Shown one piece after another: positions 49,361 to 61,004 of a stretch of 64,000 nucleotides of DNA. The position numbers and the translations under genes are program-made. A model generated the notes under the pieces. The model ran no database searches, was not told the DNA's origin, and was given only the letters and a program-made list of their open reading frames with translations. This stretch comes from Omphiscola glabra (taxonomy: Eukaryota > Mollusca > Gastropoda > Lymnaeidae). Every line of letters begins with the position of its first letter. Positions within the stretch are counted from its first letter, which is position 1. The DNA lies in contig OZ024811.1 in NCBI GenBank assembly GCA_964017045.1, positions 15,581,312 to 15,645,311 of the forward strand. The letters are read 5' to 3'.

Positions 49361-51007
49361 TAGCCACTTCGTTTTAAAATACAATCTACCGGTATTAAGA
49401 ACAAGACGTATGGCAAGTTCTACCGGCGGTATACATAATACACAAATTTTCCCGCTTAATTACTGCTGATGGGCTATCTACTATAAATACTAAAATACTT
49501 TATCAATAGCAATACCAAATTATTCTTCTTTTTTTTAAAAAAAATTGTAATAAATGGAAATTTGTTTTGTTAACAAGTAACATTTTATACATTCACTTCC
49601 AGTAAGTAGAGCCTATTTTTTTAAATACAGAAACTATCCATATTGTCACAACTATATTGTAAATAGTAGTGATTTATCAAATAGGAGGGGAAGAACGCAT
49701 ATAAATTATATGATATAAAGGGGAAAAAAATTAATCACTATCGATCCTCTGGGTGATTTCGGTTGGGTGGGATTTAATTGATTTATCCAGGCAATGTGGA
49801 AAAAACAAGAATGTGGGGGCCACCATCATATTTGATGCAAAATAATTAATATTACATCGGGCTCCACTTTTGCTTGCGACGGCCCTGGATGCATGGTGCA
49901 TCCTGCAACATTTTTATTTAAAAAATGCCTTATTTCTGTATATCACAAAAGAGCAGTAGTAGAAGTACGTTTATTTGCGTTACTCTACCGGTAGCTTAAC
50001 TTAAGCTTTCTCGTTAAGTATTTAGATAGGCTTTTGATTATTGATGAGAAATAATTCCCACAATAGTTATATATATTATAATTTATAGTGATACTAAAGC
50101 TAATTAGGGGTTCCAAATGTTGCACACCATTAGAATATTTTCATTAAAGTTTACCGGCTATTTGAAGAAAACATTTTCGAGCTTCAAATAAATTTAACAG
50201 TAGTGTCATTCTTAAGATCCTATTGGGTGGAAGTGCTGCTGGCTATATATTTGTGCATCACTACAAGTTACAAGATCAGCGCATGCGGGTAGTCTTCATT
50301 AACAAGGGGGCACCCACCCCGGTACATTATACCGTACTATGTAAATCTAATTAACATGGCAGTGGATACAAATCTTCCAAAATTTCAGCTACGGGGGAGG
50401 TATATTTTCTTAAGATGGTTAACATCAATCAAATACCCATTAATTTTCAAATACAAATAGTTCTCTCAAGTGCTATAACCATTGTTATATTTAAATGATC
50501 AACAAATTGATTATGCTTTTTAATATAAGTGATTTGCCAAATTCACTGATGATAATTCCAATAGGCTTAGGTCGTGTCTAAGCACGTCCAGTGTTATCTA
50601 AATAAAGTCTGGATGTCACCACAGATGACCATCTATGCTTATCTAAAAAAAATAATATGCTATCAGCAATCCACAGGCTGAGTAAGCTGTTCTTAGAATT
50701 TATTGTAAGAATAGTGCAGCAGCTTCCAGGCTAATAGGGGATAGCTAGGTAACTGTTCTGCAACATAACATAAGAATTTACACACATAACATACAAAATG
50801 AAACATAAAAAGGATTACATTACAACATCATTTTAATGTCAATTTTTTTTTTAAAAAAAAAGTTTTAAAAAAAAGTTAAATTAATGTGCTGACTGCACAA
50901 CATTGATCGAGGTAAAGTAGTGTCAGCATACGATCAATGACCATGGACGCAACTGACTATGAGTCATGAACAAGATGAGAGATGAAGTGTCCATCAGGGG
51001 CGTCTAG
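49361..51007. other. Non-coding, 3' flank of gene C
   Basis: No exon recognised. A minus-strand AATAAA near 50699-50704 could end gene C. Confidence 0.4.
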
Positions 51008-52266
51008 CTATTTCTTGGAGTCTTTCTTGCCACCTGCAATCAAATAAAATGGTTAGAGATACACTAATAAATTCTATTCAATTTTAATTTGCTGCCAATA
51101 ACCTGTAAATTTCAACATTTTAATTAATGCACTTGTAAAAAATATATACATTTCTCAAGGACATGGACTGGTACTCAAAGTTTGTGTTAGGTAATGTCAT
51201 GTATTAAAAAATGAGGACAGGGACAGTTACAGCATGCAGATTTTAAAGGATATCTGTCTGCATTTTAATAATTACCTTTCTCTCCAGCTTTAGAGCCCTC
51301 CGTTTTTTTGTCATCTTTCTTGGGCTGTGAACCCTTCTTGTTTCCTGTGGAACAAAAATGAATATGCCTTACTAATTATGGCTAGGAAACATCCATGAGG
51401 CTTTTCTTATCTTGAAACTAAATTTCAAACCTCATGTCATAATTGTGAAGTCACGTCTAAGTCCATTAGACCAAAGGGAGTTAACAGTTAGTTAAAACAT
51501 ACTTTTATAGCAGTTGAGAAGGTTCTGATAACTCTACCAGAACCAAACAATTTCTTGAATTAGAACTTAAAAGGCAACTGAAACTGAATAAGTTCCGTAT
51601 TCTGACATTTCTAGAGTTGGCAGCAAGATATTTTTTAAATTGGAAGCCAGGAGGCGGTTACATGTATTTTGTAGCAGTTGCAGAATATAACCCGAACGGC
51701 GATGATAAATACATATCAGTTGTTGAATTAACGGTCTCTCTATTTAGAAGTGTCACACTTATAAGTTTACTGTTTAGTTGTTTTTGCCAAGACACATTCA
51801 GAAAATGTGAGAAATGCAGAACACACTACTAATGATCCTGAACAATTAGATGGCTACATTAAAAAGGTATTACAACTGCAATAGTAAGTCTTCATGACAT
51901 GCGCAGACCTAACCTTTCTCGGGCAACTGAAGGGGGGGGGGGGGAAGATGTTTCAGACATAAAAAAAACGGATGCCATCTTAAAATTGCATTTAGGCAAC
52001 GTTTGATAAACTAAGCAACATTTAAATACAAGTTTAACGTTCATTTATTTCAAAATGATGCATTTATCAAATTTGTACAGCGGCATTGGCCACACTACAG
52101 CGGCATATTTTCAGCGTTAATTTTCCTATCTTTTATAAGAGACGAGACGCGCTCTCCTACCCCGAAACACGCACCGCAGTGTTTTAAAAATCTTATGCAA
52201 GGATAAGCGCAATATCTGTTAAAGCGTGCATAAAAATAAATTACACTTACCGTCTTTACCAGACAT
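51008..52266 (-). CDS. Lysine-rich microprotein gene C (36 residues, three exons)
   Basis: Exons complement(52251..52266), complement(51276..51344) and complement(51008..51033). The junctions are GACG|GTAAGT, TTCCACAG|GA, AAAG|GTAATT and GATTGCAG|GT, all phase 1. Exon 1 is 16 nt (MSGKD). Exon 2 reads NKKGSQPKKDDKKTEGSKAG then EK, and exon 3 reads GGKKDSKK before TAG. Thirteen of 36 residues are Lys; there are no aromatic residues and no Cys. The layout, the DDKK core, the EK-G junction and the GGK...K end match gene B (DDKKPAAAPQEK, GGKQPAKGK). A TATAAAAG box lies 87 bp upstream. A short, highly charged, probably disordered protein; nucleic-acid or chaperone-like roles are only guesses. Confidence 0.8.
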
Positions 52267-52352
52267 TATGGAATTTTGATAAGAGAACTTTGATAAACTT
52301 GCTTCGTAGACTTTATTGTGAGCAGAAATCGGTGCGGCGGCTGGGTTTTCAG

Positions 52353-52360
52353 CTTTTATA
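52353..52360 (-). promoter_or_regulatory. TATA box of gene C
   Basis: On the minus strand the sequence is GACTATAAAAGCTG, 87 bp upstream of the gene C ATG. It is the same octamer and nearly the same spacing as in gene B. Confidence 0.7.
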
Positions 52361-52924
52361 GTCAGCGAGCCCGAGCCTTGTTCTTGTAAATCGATTAGAA
52401 GAATCTGGAATAGTGCGCACTGAGTATTTTGATTTCAAGAATATCACTATTTCTGTGTCAGTTTATATCAACAATGATAATTATATATTCATAAACTTAA
52501 CAATTTATTAATAAAAGCTATCTTAATTTTAAATATAATTTGAAATGTAAATTTTAAACGCATTTACAATTTAAAGTATCGAGAAATTTCAAAAGTAGTC
52601 GAACATATGTAAATAAATATATTCTCCGACTACAGCCGCTATACGCTAATAAACCCGTCCAGAACCGGTTTAGGGCAGTCAATACGAATCGTGCATCGCA
52701 GTGACCAGATTTAGTAGCCGAATCTAAAATTTTGAACGTTTTAGTGGAATTTTTGAATAACGAGCTCTAAAAATGAGTTAAATTAGGATTTCTCCACCGG
52801 AAAGCAATTAAAAATAAAAAAATAATTTACTTTCACATTCAAATATAAAAATAAATATTTTATTAAAATATAATTTTATACATAACTTGAATTTAATTTT
52901 TCTTATATATTTTTACATTTAAGT

Positions 52925-54775
52925 TAAATCCATCCAGGGCTTTGACCTGCCTCACCACTGCCTTCCACTCATACCTAAATGATGTTTTCTTTTCCATGCT
53001 TGGATTCCCGCTTGCTGTATATCTTTTTCCACATTGCTTTTCCATCTAAGCCTAGGTATGCCTTTGAGCCATTTTCCCCTGAGCTTCACGTGGTGCATCA
53101 TTTTCACTCCTCTGTCATTTAATTATGCTTTTTTTCTAAGTGTCCCGCCATTCGCAGTATGTCCTTTTTAATTTCTACTACTAGCGTGGGATCCTGGCAT
53201 AGTTCATTAAAAATTATATAATTCCTGGTAGGTTCGTATTCTCCACCCCTTATCATCCTTAGTTGATATTTTCCGGAGAACGTTTATCTCCCACAGTGGC
53301 GTAGTGAGGGGGGAGCAAGGGGGGCATCATGCCCCGGGCGCTACTCACAAAGGGGAGCCAAATCGTATATTTTACTATATATTGTATGGTTTTCAAATAA
53401 AGGGGCGCTAAAAAGCTATTGGGGGGCGCTAAAAAGGTATTGTGCCCCGGGCGCGAGTTAAGCTCGCTACGCCACTGATCTCCCACGTGTTTAATAGATC
53501 TTCTGTTTTTGTTAGGGTCCAAGTTTCACTTGCATAAAATACTAATAATATCATTACAGTTTAATATATAATTTTCTTTATTTTATAGTAATATTTTTAA
53601 TTTTTAGCATTTTGTGTTTACTAAATATAAAATTCTTTGTTTTATTTCTGTTAGTAATTCTTTTGTTTCATTTAAACAGGATTCATAACATTTGAATTGA
53701 TTTACTTTTTCAAAAGTGTTTTTCTAATAATTAGAATATTTGAACGCGATTATCTCAAAATGTGTATTTTGTGACTTAAGTACTTTTAGCACTAGGGTCT
53801 TCAATTTTAAAAGATTTCACCTGTCTATTTTTCTTTGAACATAGTCATCTATCAGTATTTTGTGTTTTTGGTTGTTAACTTACAGCCCTGCTTGCAGTGA
53901 TGCGTTTTTTAATTCAATAAAATCCTTTGATATGTCTTTACTACTTTTCCCTAACAGTGGTATGTCATGGCATATGCAAGGTACTGCAGGGGTTGGTTGT
54001 AGAGATTGCATATTGGTTGTGGGTCTTGGGGTTTCACTAAAAAAAGTATCAATATGTATGCTTCTTATAAATCTCTCTAATATTAGGCTAAATAACATAC
54101 AAGAAAGGGAGTCTCCTTGGCTTAGGCAACATATAATTTGTCATTTCCTTGAATATTCATACTGAATCTTGATTGTGCTTTTTGAGTTGTTTAATGTTAT
54201 ATTCACCAGTCTTGTAATTTTGTTGGATATGCCAAGCTCCTGCAGAGTCTCGTATAGATATTTCCTTGGGAAACTGTCCACAAAGAGTTGGTGCACTGGG
54301 AAATTATATTTGTAACATTTCTCTAAAAGGCATCAGTCGTTGATCTCTTTTTATCTGAATCCACATTGGAAGTCACCTAGTACTTGTTCAGTGTAAGTAA
54401 TGTAGGGAAATTCCCATGTAGTTTGTGCATTGAAGTTTGGAACCTTTTTTCACCTCCATTTTTCATATTGGTGTTATTAATGTTGTTTCACAGTCTGCTG
54501 GAATTTTCTCCTCTTGCCACCAAGTTTTAGTGATAATGTAGGCTATTTCTCTGAATGTGTAGTTGTCTTCCCTCACATGTAATAAGTTCTACTGTGATGA
54601 GGTCTTCTCCGGGCTCTTTGTCGTTTTTCACAGAGTTGATTACATCTGTCGTTTCTGACGAAGTTTTGGAGTTTATTAAGGGGTCTTTTTCTACAAGTGG
54701 TGGTTCGTAATCTTCATCTTGTCCATTGCTAATGCTACATTTAGTATTCTCTTAAAATATTCCACCACTTCTCCA
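52925..54775 (-). pseudogene. Degenerate non-LTR retrotransposon reverse transcriptase
   Basis: Minus-strand fragments in several frames follow the order of a LINE-type reverse transcriptase. These are NDKEPGEDLITVELI (about 54.6 kb), KLQCTNYMGISLH (54.4), HQLFVDSFPRKYLYETLQEL (54.25), ICCLSQGDSLSCMLFSLILE (54.1), ICHDIPLLGKSSKDISKDFI (53.95), YASETWTLTKTEDLL (53.53), and GIPRLRWKSNVEKDIQQAGI (53.03). The catalytic YADD position reads CHDI, and many stops and frameshifts intervene, so it is dead. No endonuclease domain was recognised. A hAT-like MITE is inserted within it at 53294-53477. The clade is not assigned. Confidence 0.75.
53294..53477 (-). mobile_element. hAT-like MITE, CAGTGGCGTAG family, inserted in the LINE remnant
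   Basis: A 184-bp inverted copy with ends CAGTGGCGTAGTGAGG and GCTCGCTACGCCACTG and a perfect 8-bp target duplication ATCTCCCA (53286-53293 and 53478-53485). Confidence 0.85.
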
Positions 54776-55689
54776 GTACTTTACTGTTTTCCATAATTAA
54801 TTCTCTATCTTTGCTCTCATGGCAAATTTAATTTAATATTAAAATTATAGGCCCACATTTTCTTGGACCAACATTTTTAAATTGAATTATGGGGATTTAT
54901 TATGATTTACCAAAGAATTAACATCACTTTTGCATTCACAATACTCACCCCATTATCAAATTCTATAAAACGTTCCTCTACCTTTGAAGTTCATTTTAAA
55001 CAATAAGATCATACACATACATTTAAGATTTACTGCTAACCTCATTTGCAAGTCCTTAAATCTACTCATTTAATTAAAAACTATGCCTCACACATCACTC
55101 CACTAATCTTCTCTCTCCCCCCCCCTCTCTCTCTCTCTTTCTTAAATCACAATTGATGCATTATTGAAAAATTTTAGAATTGTGCTTGTAAAAAGAGATA
55201 CATAAAAAGGCTATGTTTGTGTAAATTGTTTCTGTATTGGAGCAAATAAATATGCTCTCATCGAAAGTACGTTCAAAGAGCCGGTTATCTAGGAAAACAG
55301 AGGGAGCGAACCAATCATAAAATGTTCACTGGAATTTAAATTGGATGGTTTTGCCCCTTTTTTCTTTTAAACTGACAGGACATAAAAATCTGGGAAGTCG
55401 GTTAGAAAATAATTTTTATATCCTTTAACTGACTGACTGTAAACACATCTTCTTACAAAAAGATTAGAAAAATAAACATACTATGAAACATTAAAAACTA
55501 AATCTCATATATTTAAATATAAATTAAATAGTCTAATGTAAATCGATAATGATTTATGGTACATTAAACTAGATAGACTAAAAGTATTTTTTTTTTTCAC
55601 ATTATAGACTAAGATTATAGGCCATGGCCATTCCGTACATTTGACAATAATAATAATATCATATGGGCTGCGGTTATTTAGACCAAGGA

Positions 55690-55895
55690 TTCAGACCCGG
55701 AAAAGAGCGAGAGGTTTGGGTTTATTATTATTAAAAAGATATTTAAAATATTATTTTTGGGTTTGTAAGACAAAATTTGGTATCAAATGAAAGATAATTG
55801 AATGGACTATATCTATTATGTACTATTACTATGTATAATGTATACTTACTTCTTCAGTTTAAATAAAATAAACTACCACAAATGATATCCGAAGC
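55690..55895 (-). repeat. Dispersed repeat of the 49.1-kb family, inverted copy
   Basis: GGTTTGTAAGACAAAATTTG and TATCAAATGAAAGATAATTG are the reverse complement of the interior of the 49.1- and 60.2-kb copies. It is interrupted by about 30 bp of TACTATTA-like sequence. Confidence 0.55.
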
Positions 55896-56581
55896 ATTTA
55901 ATTTTAGTTTAAAGTACTCTAAAGTTAAAGTAAGTAAACTAAATAAAAATAGCCGTAATTTGTAATTAATAAATAATGTCCTACATGCTCTTTAATTATT
56001 TGATGAGAGACGAAAAATGAATATGAAAATGACTACCACTATACTATGTCATGTCAGTATTAGTATTATTAGCACTTATGGTGATGATGTATAGTGTAGT
56101 AGATCAGTATACTTATGAGTTTGGCAGACTGGTGGACATGTTTTCATTTTTATTTGACCATTAAAAAAAACATCAAATGATAAATATTAAAGTTGTGCGC
56201 ACTGACAATGTAAAGTTCATGGACTGGTGCTGGTCTGCAGACCACCATTTGTGGAATGCTGATGTAGACATCATTGTAGTATAAGTATTACAAAAAATAA
56301 TAATGTTTTAAAAAGTTAGAAATAAAATTTCCATGGCCTTGCAAATGCAATGAAGACCACCTACCTAATTTACCATAGTCTATAGCCATAATCTAATCAT
56401 ATAAATAAGGTAAAAATGGCCACAACAATTTTTGCGTCATTTTCTGATATGTGCAGAAGGTGCGAGCGACTGAGTTTCACGGTACCTATAATACCTGAGG
56501 AAATTTTGACCTCAAATTAATATTTTTAAAACTAATTGAATAAAGATTTTTAAAATTAAAAAAATTTAGAGTTAAAAAAAA

Positions 56582-56685
56582 AAAGTGTGACGTCACAAAT
56601 TTTTGACTTCCATCCCCCTGTCACAAAGTCTCAAGCCCCCCCCCCCCCCCAGAGTGTGACGTAATTTGTGAACGACCCCTTATTG
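56582..56685. repeat. DNA-transposon end fragment (GTGACGTAATTTGTGAACGA)
   Basis: GTGTGACGTCACAAATTTTT on the left and AGTGTGACGTAATTTGTGAA then CGACCCCTTA on the right flank a C run. This resembles one terminus of an old element related in style to the 477-813 MITE. Boundaries are uncertain. Confidence 0.4.
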
Positions 56686-57241
56686 GAAACTGAAACTTTT
56701 CTTGTTTTTAATTGCTATAATACATTTGTCTGACTCAAGGTTTGAATAAAATATTACAGTTTATCTATTACTATTATTATTATCAATAAAATTTAGAATG
56801 AGATTAGAAGGGATTAGTTGCAAATTAAAATACCTTTTCTTCTTGTCCCACATTTATTTATCATCATGCCTCATTACTTCTAACTGACCAATCCCAATAG
56901 CACACTAAATTTTCATCAAATCGATTTTTTGACTCCTGCAGTGAGAACAGTCTGTGTAAAACTATTATTTATTTTTTACAAATATTTTAATTATCCCCTA
57001 AATAATTCATTTAATAGTCCTCTTTGCTGTCCAGCATGTCAGAAATACATGGTAGTTCTACACCAGTTAGTGATTTAACAAAAAAATAACAACTAGATAT
57101 AGAATTTTCACTTACTTAAGATAAACTTGACAAAGTCTTGACACAGCCATAAATTTGTTTACTTTTACTTTCAGGCCTCTTTTGAAGCTCAAGTTGAAGA
57201 AATAATATAAATAATTTGTATGAATGTGAACTTAATTTTTA

Positions 57242-58224
57242 ATGGCTGCCAATGAAGATGCCCTACTGACACCCGACAATAACCATGGTGTGCCAGTGCA
57301 CGAAACTAGTCAAAGAGAATTTACTAAACCAAACAGTGTGGTTGAACTGATAATGGTAATATTTTTAAACATGCCGGTATATTTTGTTTCTAAAGATGAC
57401 TTTTCAAATGCTGTGACATGATTCTGAGGGTAATTCTTGACTGTGCAGTAATATATGTAGACTTAACCTGCATAAATCAGTCTATGATCCTTATCAAAAA
57501 GATTTACTGTATTTAAGGAAGCTTGAGATTTGAAACATTTGGATTGAATCATAAAACGGCTTTTAAATGCGCCCAAATTAGGGACGTCCACTCTAAATGG
57601 TCTTGATTTTAACCATAGCTTATACACTTAAGTTTATAATTAATGACATCTACTCAGTTTAGTGCATATATGTTTACAGATGAGTAGATTTAAATATGGT
57701 TATCAGAAGTCACCAAATATTGGCACTTAAGGTCTTCACAGTACATCAAATAATACTGCTAAAGCCTGAGCTCGTTGAAACTTACAACTGAAACAATTTT
57801 AGCTTATTTTTTAATATCTAGCTAATTAATTAAACCCCACCAAACTAAAAGCTTAAAATATTTACTGTAAGATAATGTAAGAGTAGTGATGATGTGTGAC
57901 TTTGGTCTCAGCTTTCATCCTAAGTACCCCTTCTGAAAATTTGCTTTCTAATAACACATTCCCATCTCTACCTCTGTCTTTTATGGAAAATCCTATTTGC
58001 GATAACTGAAACAAAGATGGGGAGGTGGGGTGTGATACTGGACCAATTATTTCAAATTTTAAAATTAAAATGATTATTTTGTAAAAAGTTTTTCGCTTAT
58101 AAGATTTGTAATAATGTTTCTTTTTAAAAAAAATGATATCACTCCTCTGTTTCGGTTTCAGTCTATAAATGCCACATCACTACATGCCAAAACCAGGGGC
58201 ACCGAATTCGGGCATGTGCCTTGA
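57242..58224 (+). CDS. Small two-exon gene E (58 residues predicted)
   Basis: A TTACTTTTACTTTCAG acceptor at 57174 opens an exon with a 5' UTR, then ATG at 57242. It gives 38 codons (MAANEDALLTPDNNHGVPVH...) to a phase-0 donor ATG|GTAATA at 57355. The next acceptor in phase, CGGTTTCAG at 58161, opens SINATSLHAKTRGTEFGHVP and stops at 58222-58224. AATAAA follows at 58226-58231. The first exon looks genuinely coding. The second is short, so the true 3' part could lie elsewhere. It is hydrophilic, with no signal peptide, and I do not recognise the family. Confidence 0.5.
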
Positions 58225-59072
58225 AAATAAACTCAAGCAGGCCATATAAATGATAGAGAACAGCAGCATCCCAAAGAAAAGTAAGCCATGATTGGGACAT
58301 AGCCATAAGCAATCTTCACAATAAGCTGAAGAGAAGTCTCACGCTGCAGGCTGTTGGCCACACTGCAGGCTGTTGGCCATGCTGCAGGCTGTTGGTCACA
58401 CTGCCACCGTTACAAATGATACCAATAATGTATCTGCTTACTCACCAATCTGAATCTGACTCATTCTTGACCCATCTGCAAGGCATGTGTTCAGGCGAAG
58501 AGGAGACTGGATGTGGAGCTAGGAAGAAGTTATGATGGGCCTCGTGTTTCTCACAGCGAGACATTAAACAATAGATACTGTCATACCACCAGTGGTCAAA
58601 CCATCTTTTGCTACACCGTTCATCATGCTAGTGTACACACCAATATACACTCACCAAAGCCTGCCTCTGGGCATCAACATGAAGCTGTACCATTAGAAGT
58701 GACTCTTCTCTTAAATCTCAGATGGTCATTCCACTCTTGGAGTAGGATTCTACCAATCATTGCAACAGCATCCCCTCACATACACACAAAAAAAAAAGCT
58801 GTTTGAAGCCAGCAATGAAATTTAGATCTTTACTATTTTTCTCAGTTGTTAACATCAGTTTGTTGCAGCGTTTGACCACAAATTTTCCTAAATTTGTTTC
58901 TGTTCGTTTTTATAATTGTTACCCAAAGTATCCCTCTCTGAGTGCATCCAATTTCACCTTATAAAACTTAATAAAACTATCCTCCTCAAAATAAATGTTT
59001 ATTAAATGTGTGTGCTTTAGCTTCATTTATGTGTTGTTGTTGCCACTGGTTTTCAGTATTAATTAACTAACT
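58225..59072. other. Non-coding 3' flank of gene E
   Basis: A 97-codon open frame at 58513-58806 has no supporting signals. A three-copy CAGGCTGTTGGCCACACTG tandem lies at about 58347-58400. Confidence 0.4.
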
Positions 59073-59124
59073 GTAGTAGTAGTAGTAGTAGTAGTAGTAG
59101 CAGTAGTAGTAGCAGTAGTAGTAG
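59073..59124. repeat. (GTA)n microsatellite
   Basis: TAG/GTA triplets with two GCA interruptions. Confidence 0.9.
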
Positions 59125-59212
59125 AGTTGAATTGTTATTTGTATTGAATTTTATAATGACACCTTTTTACGCGTTTGAGTTTTTCAAAGATTTCTTTTGT
59201 GTTAAATTTTAA

Positions 59213-59779
59213 AGACAAAGTAATCTGATGGTGTTTAATTAGAACAACACAGGAACAGGTTGGGCAACTGCTGTTGAACTCCTGCCCCATCAAAGAGAAA
59301 TTAATCTGCCGGTGTTTAATTAGAACAACACAGGAACAGGTTGGGCAACTGCTGTTGAACTCCTGCCCCATCAAAGAGAAATTAATCTGCCGGTGTTTAA
59401 TTAGAACAACACAGGAACAGGTTGTGCAACTGTTGTTGAACTCCTGCCCCATTAAAGAGAAATTAATCTGCCGGTGTTTAATTAGAATAACACAGGAACA
59501 GGTTGGGCAACTGCTGTTGAACTCCTGGCCCATCAAAGAGAAATTAATCTGCCTGTGTTTAATTAGAATAACACAGGAACAGGTTGGGCAACTGCTGTTG
59601 AACTCCTGCCCCATCAAAGAGAAATTAATCTGCCGGTGTTTAATTAGAATAACACAGGAACAGGTTGGGCAACTGCTGTTGAACTCCTGTCCCATCAAAG
59701 AGAAATTAATCTGCCGGTGTTTAATTAGAATAACACAGGAACAGGTTGGGCAACTGCTGTTGAACTCCTGGCCCATCAA
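59213..59779. repeat. 81-bp minisatellite, 7 copies
   Basis: Each unit contains AATCTGCCGGTGTTTAATTA, ACACAGGAACAGGTTGGGCA and ACTGCTGTTGAACTCCTGCC. Divergence between copies is only a few percent. The period is 3n, so open frames of 171 and 214 codons run on opposite strands. I see no independent evidence of translation. Confidence 0.9.
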
Positions 59780-59964
59780 ATTTCTGTGATTGCATCAGTC
59801 ATTCTTATAGTAGCATTAGGTCGTTAATGATGGGTTTGAATATAAATTATAAATGAAAACAAATATGTGGGCCTATGAAATCTACACGAATTTAAATTTG
59901 AATGTGTAAATAATAAAATATATCATTTGAATTATGATTAGCATGAGGCCTTGAAGAGAATTTA

Positions 59965-60150
59965 TTGGAATATGAATGCCTGTCCTAGATCAGAGCTTCT
60001 ACGCCACTGCTCTTCAACACATTGCATACTGAGACTACTGAGAGTTCCCAGTGTGGATGGACACAGAAAGAACTTCAAAAGAAGTCATACGCAGTGCGCT
60101 CCTTTAAAGCCATTGGGCCTAACTTGTGGAACGGTTTGCGGAACGCTGTC
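59965..60150 (+). pseudogene. LINE reverse-transcriptase C-terminal fragment
   Basis: One + strand frame reads SYAVRSFKAIGPNLWNGLRN, the 'R.F...GP.LWN.LP' ending typical of CR1-like ORF2 proteins. Upstream the frame shifts. It is directly followed by the 60.15-kb dispersed repeat. Confidence 0.5.
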
Positions 60151-60318
60151 ATTTGTGGTAGTTTATTTTAGTTAAAATGAAGAATTAAGTTTACAAACGT
60201 TTAGTACATTCAATTATCTTTCATTTGATACCTCATTTTGTCTTACAAACCCAACAATATTATTTTAAATAGTTTTTTAATCCCAACCTCTCAATTCTGG
60301 TACCCGTGTGCCAATAGG
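60148..60318 (+). repeat. Dispersed repeat of the 49.1-kb family, copy 3
   Basis: TCATTTGTGGTAGTTTATTT to TCTGGTACCCGTGTGCCAAT, about 90 percent identical by eye to 49198-49360. Confidence 0.65.
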
Positions 60319-60814
60319 TGCAGCCTTATTGAATAGTCAACGATGTTTTAACAATTTTCTTAACTGTATATTTTCGTATCACTAGAATACGCACAACTCT
60401 CGAATCAGATCCGATGCACGACTACCAGAATTGACAATGGTCCAGGGGAGTGGGGGGAAGGGGGGGTCGCTTCAACCCTTTCAAGGGGGGGTGGGTGGGA
60501 TAGACGCCCCTGAGCCAGTCAGCATATGAAATTAAATACTAAGTGTAAATAGAGAGTGTCATGGTCATAACCAAAGATATGCTTCTTGTTAAGCGTCAGT
60601 TCACACGATCAAATTTTCTATCATTTATTTGATGCAATTTTTGTATGAAGCCTTGTCACAACTTGCAAATTTCTGTTTGATAAAATTCATATTTCTGTCC
60701 AAAAAATGCGAGATTTGAAAGCTAATTTGACCGTGTGAACTGACGCTAAGACAAATAATTTCACAAATTTGCAACAAGTAGATAATTATTTCCAGAGCTC
60801 AGCTTCCTTTAGCT
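60319..60814. other. Non-coding, no gene recognised
   Basis: A GGGGGG-rich stretch near 60445-60500, ending GATAGACGCCCCTG, resembles a decayed MITE end. Confidence 0.35.
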
Positions 60815-61004
60815 CAGCTGTTCTCAACCTATGGGTCGCGACCCCTTTGGGGGTCGAAGGACCCTTTCTCGCCTAAGACCATCGGAAAACACATATAATC
60901 TACAGCTATGTAGTAGAGAGAAAAATAATTTTGTGGTCGGGGGTCGCCACAAAATGAGGAACTGTATTAGAGGGTCACGACATTAGGAAGGTTGAGAACC
61001 ACTG
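60815..61004 (+). mobile_element. SPIN-like hAT MITE, copy 3
   Basis: CAGCTGTTCTCAACCTATGG...GGTTGAGAACCACTG, 190 bp, with a perfect 8-bp target duplication CTTTAGCT (60807-60814 and 61005-61012). Confidence 0.85.

Larger units (their letters stand above)
54776..57174. other. Non-coding region, no gene recognised
   Basis: AT-rich. It holds a C/T run at 55108-55140, the inverted dispersed repeat at 55690-55895 and a short DNA-transposon end at 56582-56685. Confidence 0.4.

Noticed and set aside
51617..51832. 71-codon + strand frame inside the first intron of gene C
   Set aside because: No splice, promoter or family support, and it is antisense within an intron.
58513..58806. 97-codon + strand frame downstream of gene E
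   Set aside because: Lies after the predicted polyadenylation signal and has low-complexity composition; probably untranslated.
59135..59789. 214- and 171-codon frames on opposite strands
   Set aside because: Both are produced by the 81-bp repeat; no independent coding evidence.
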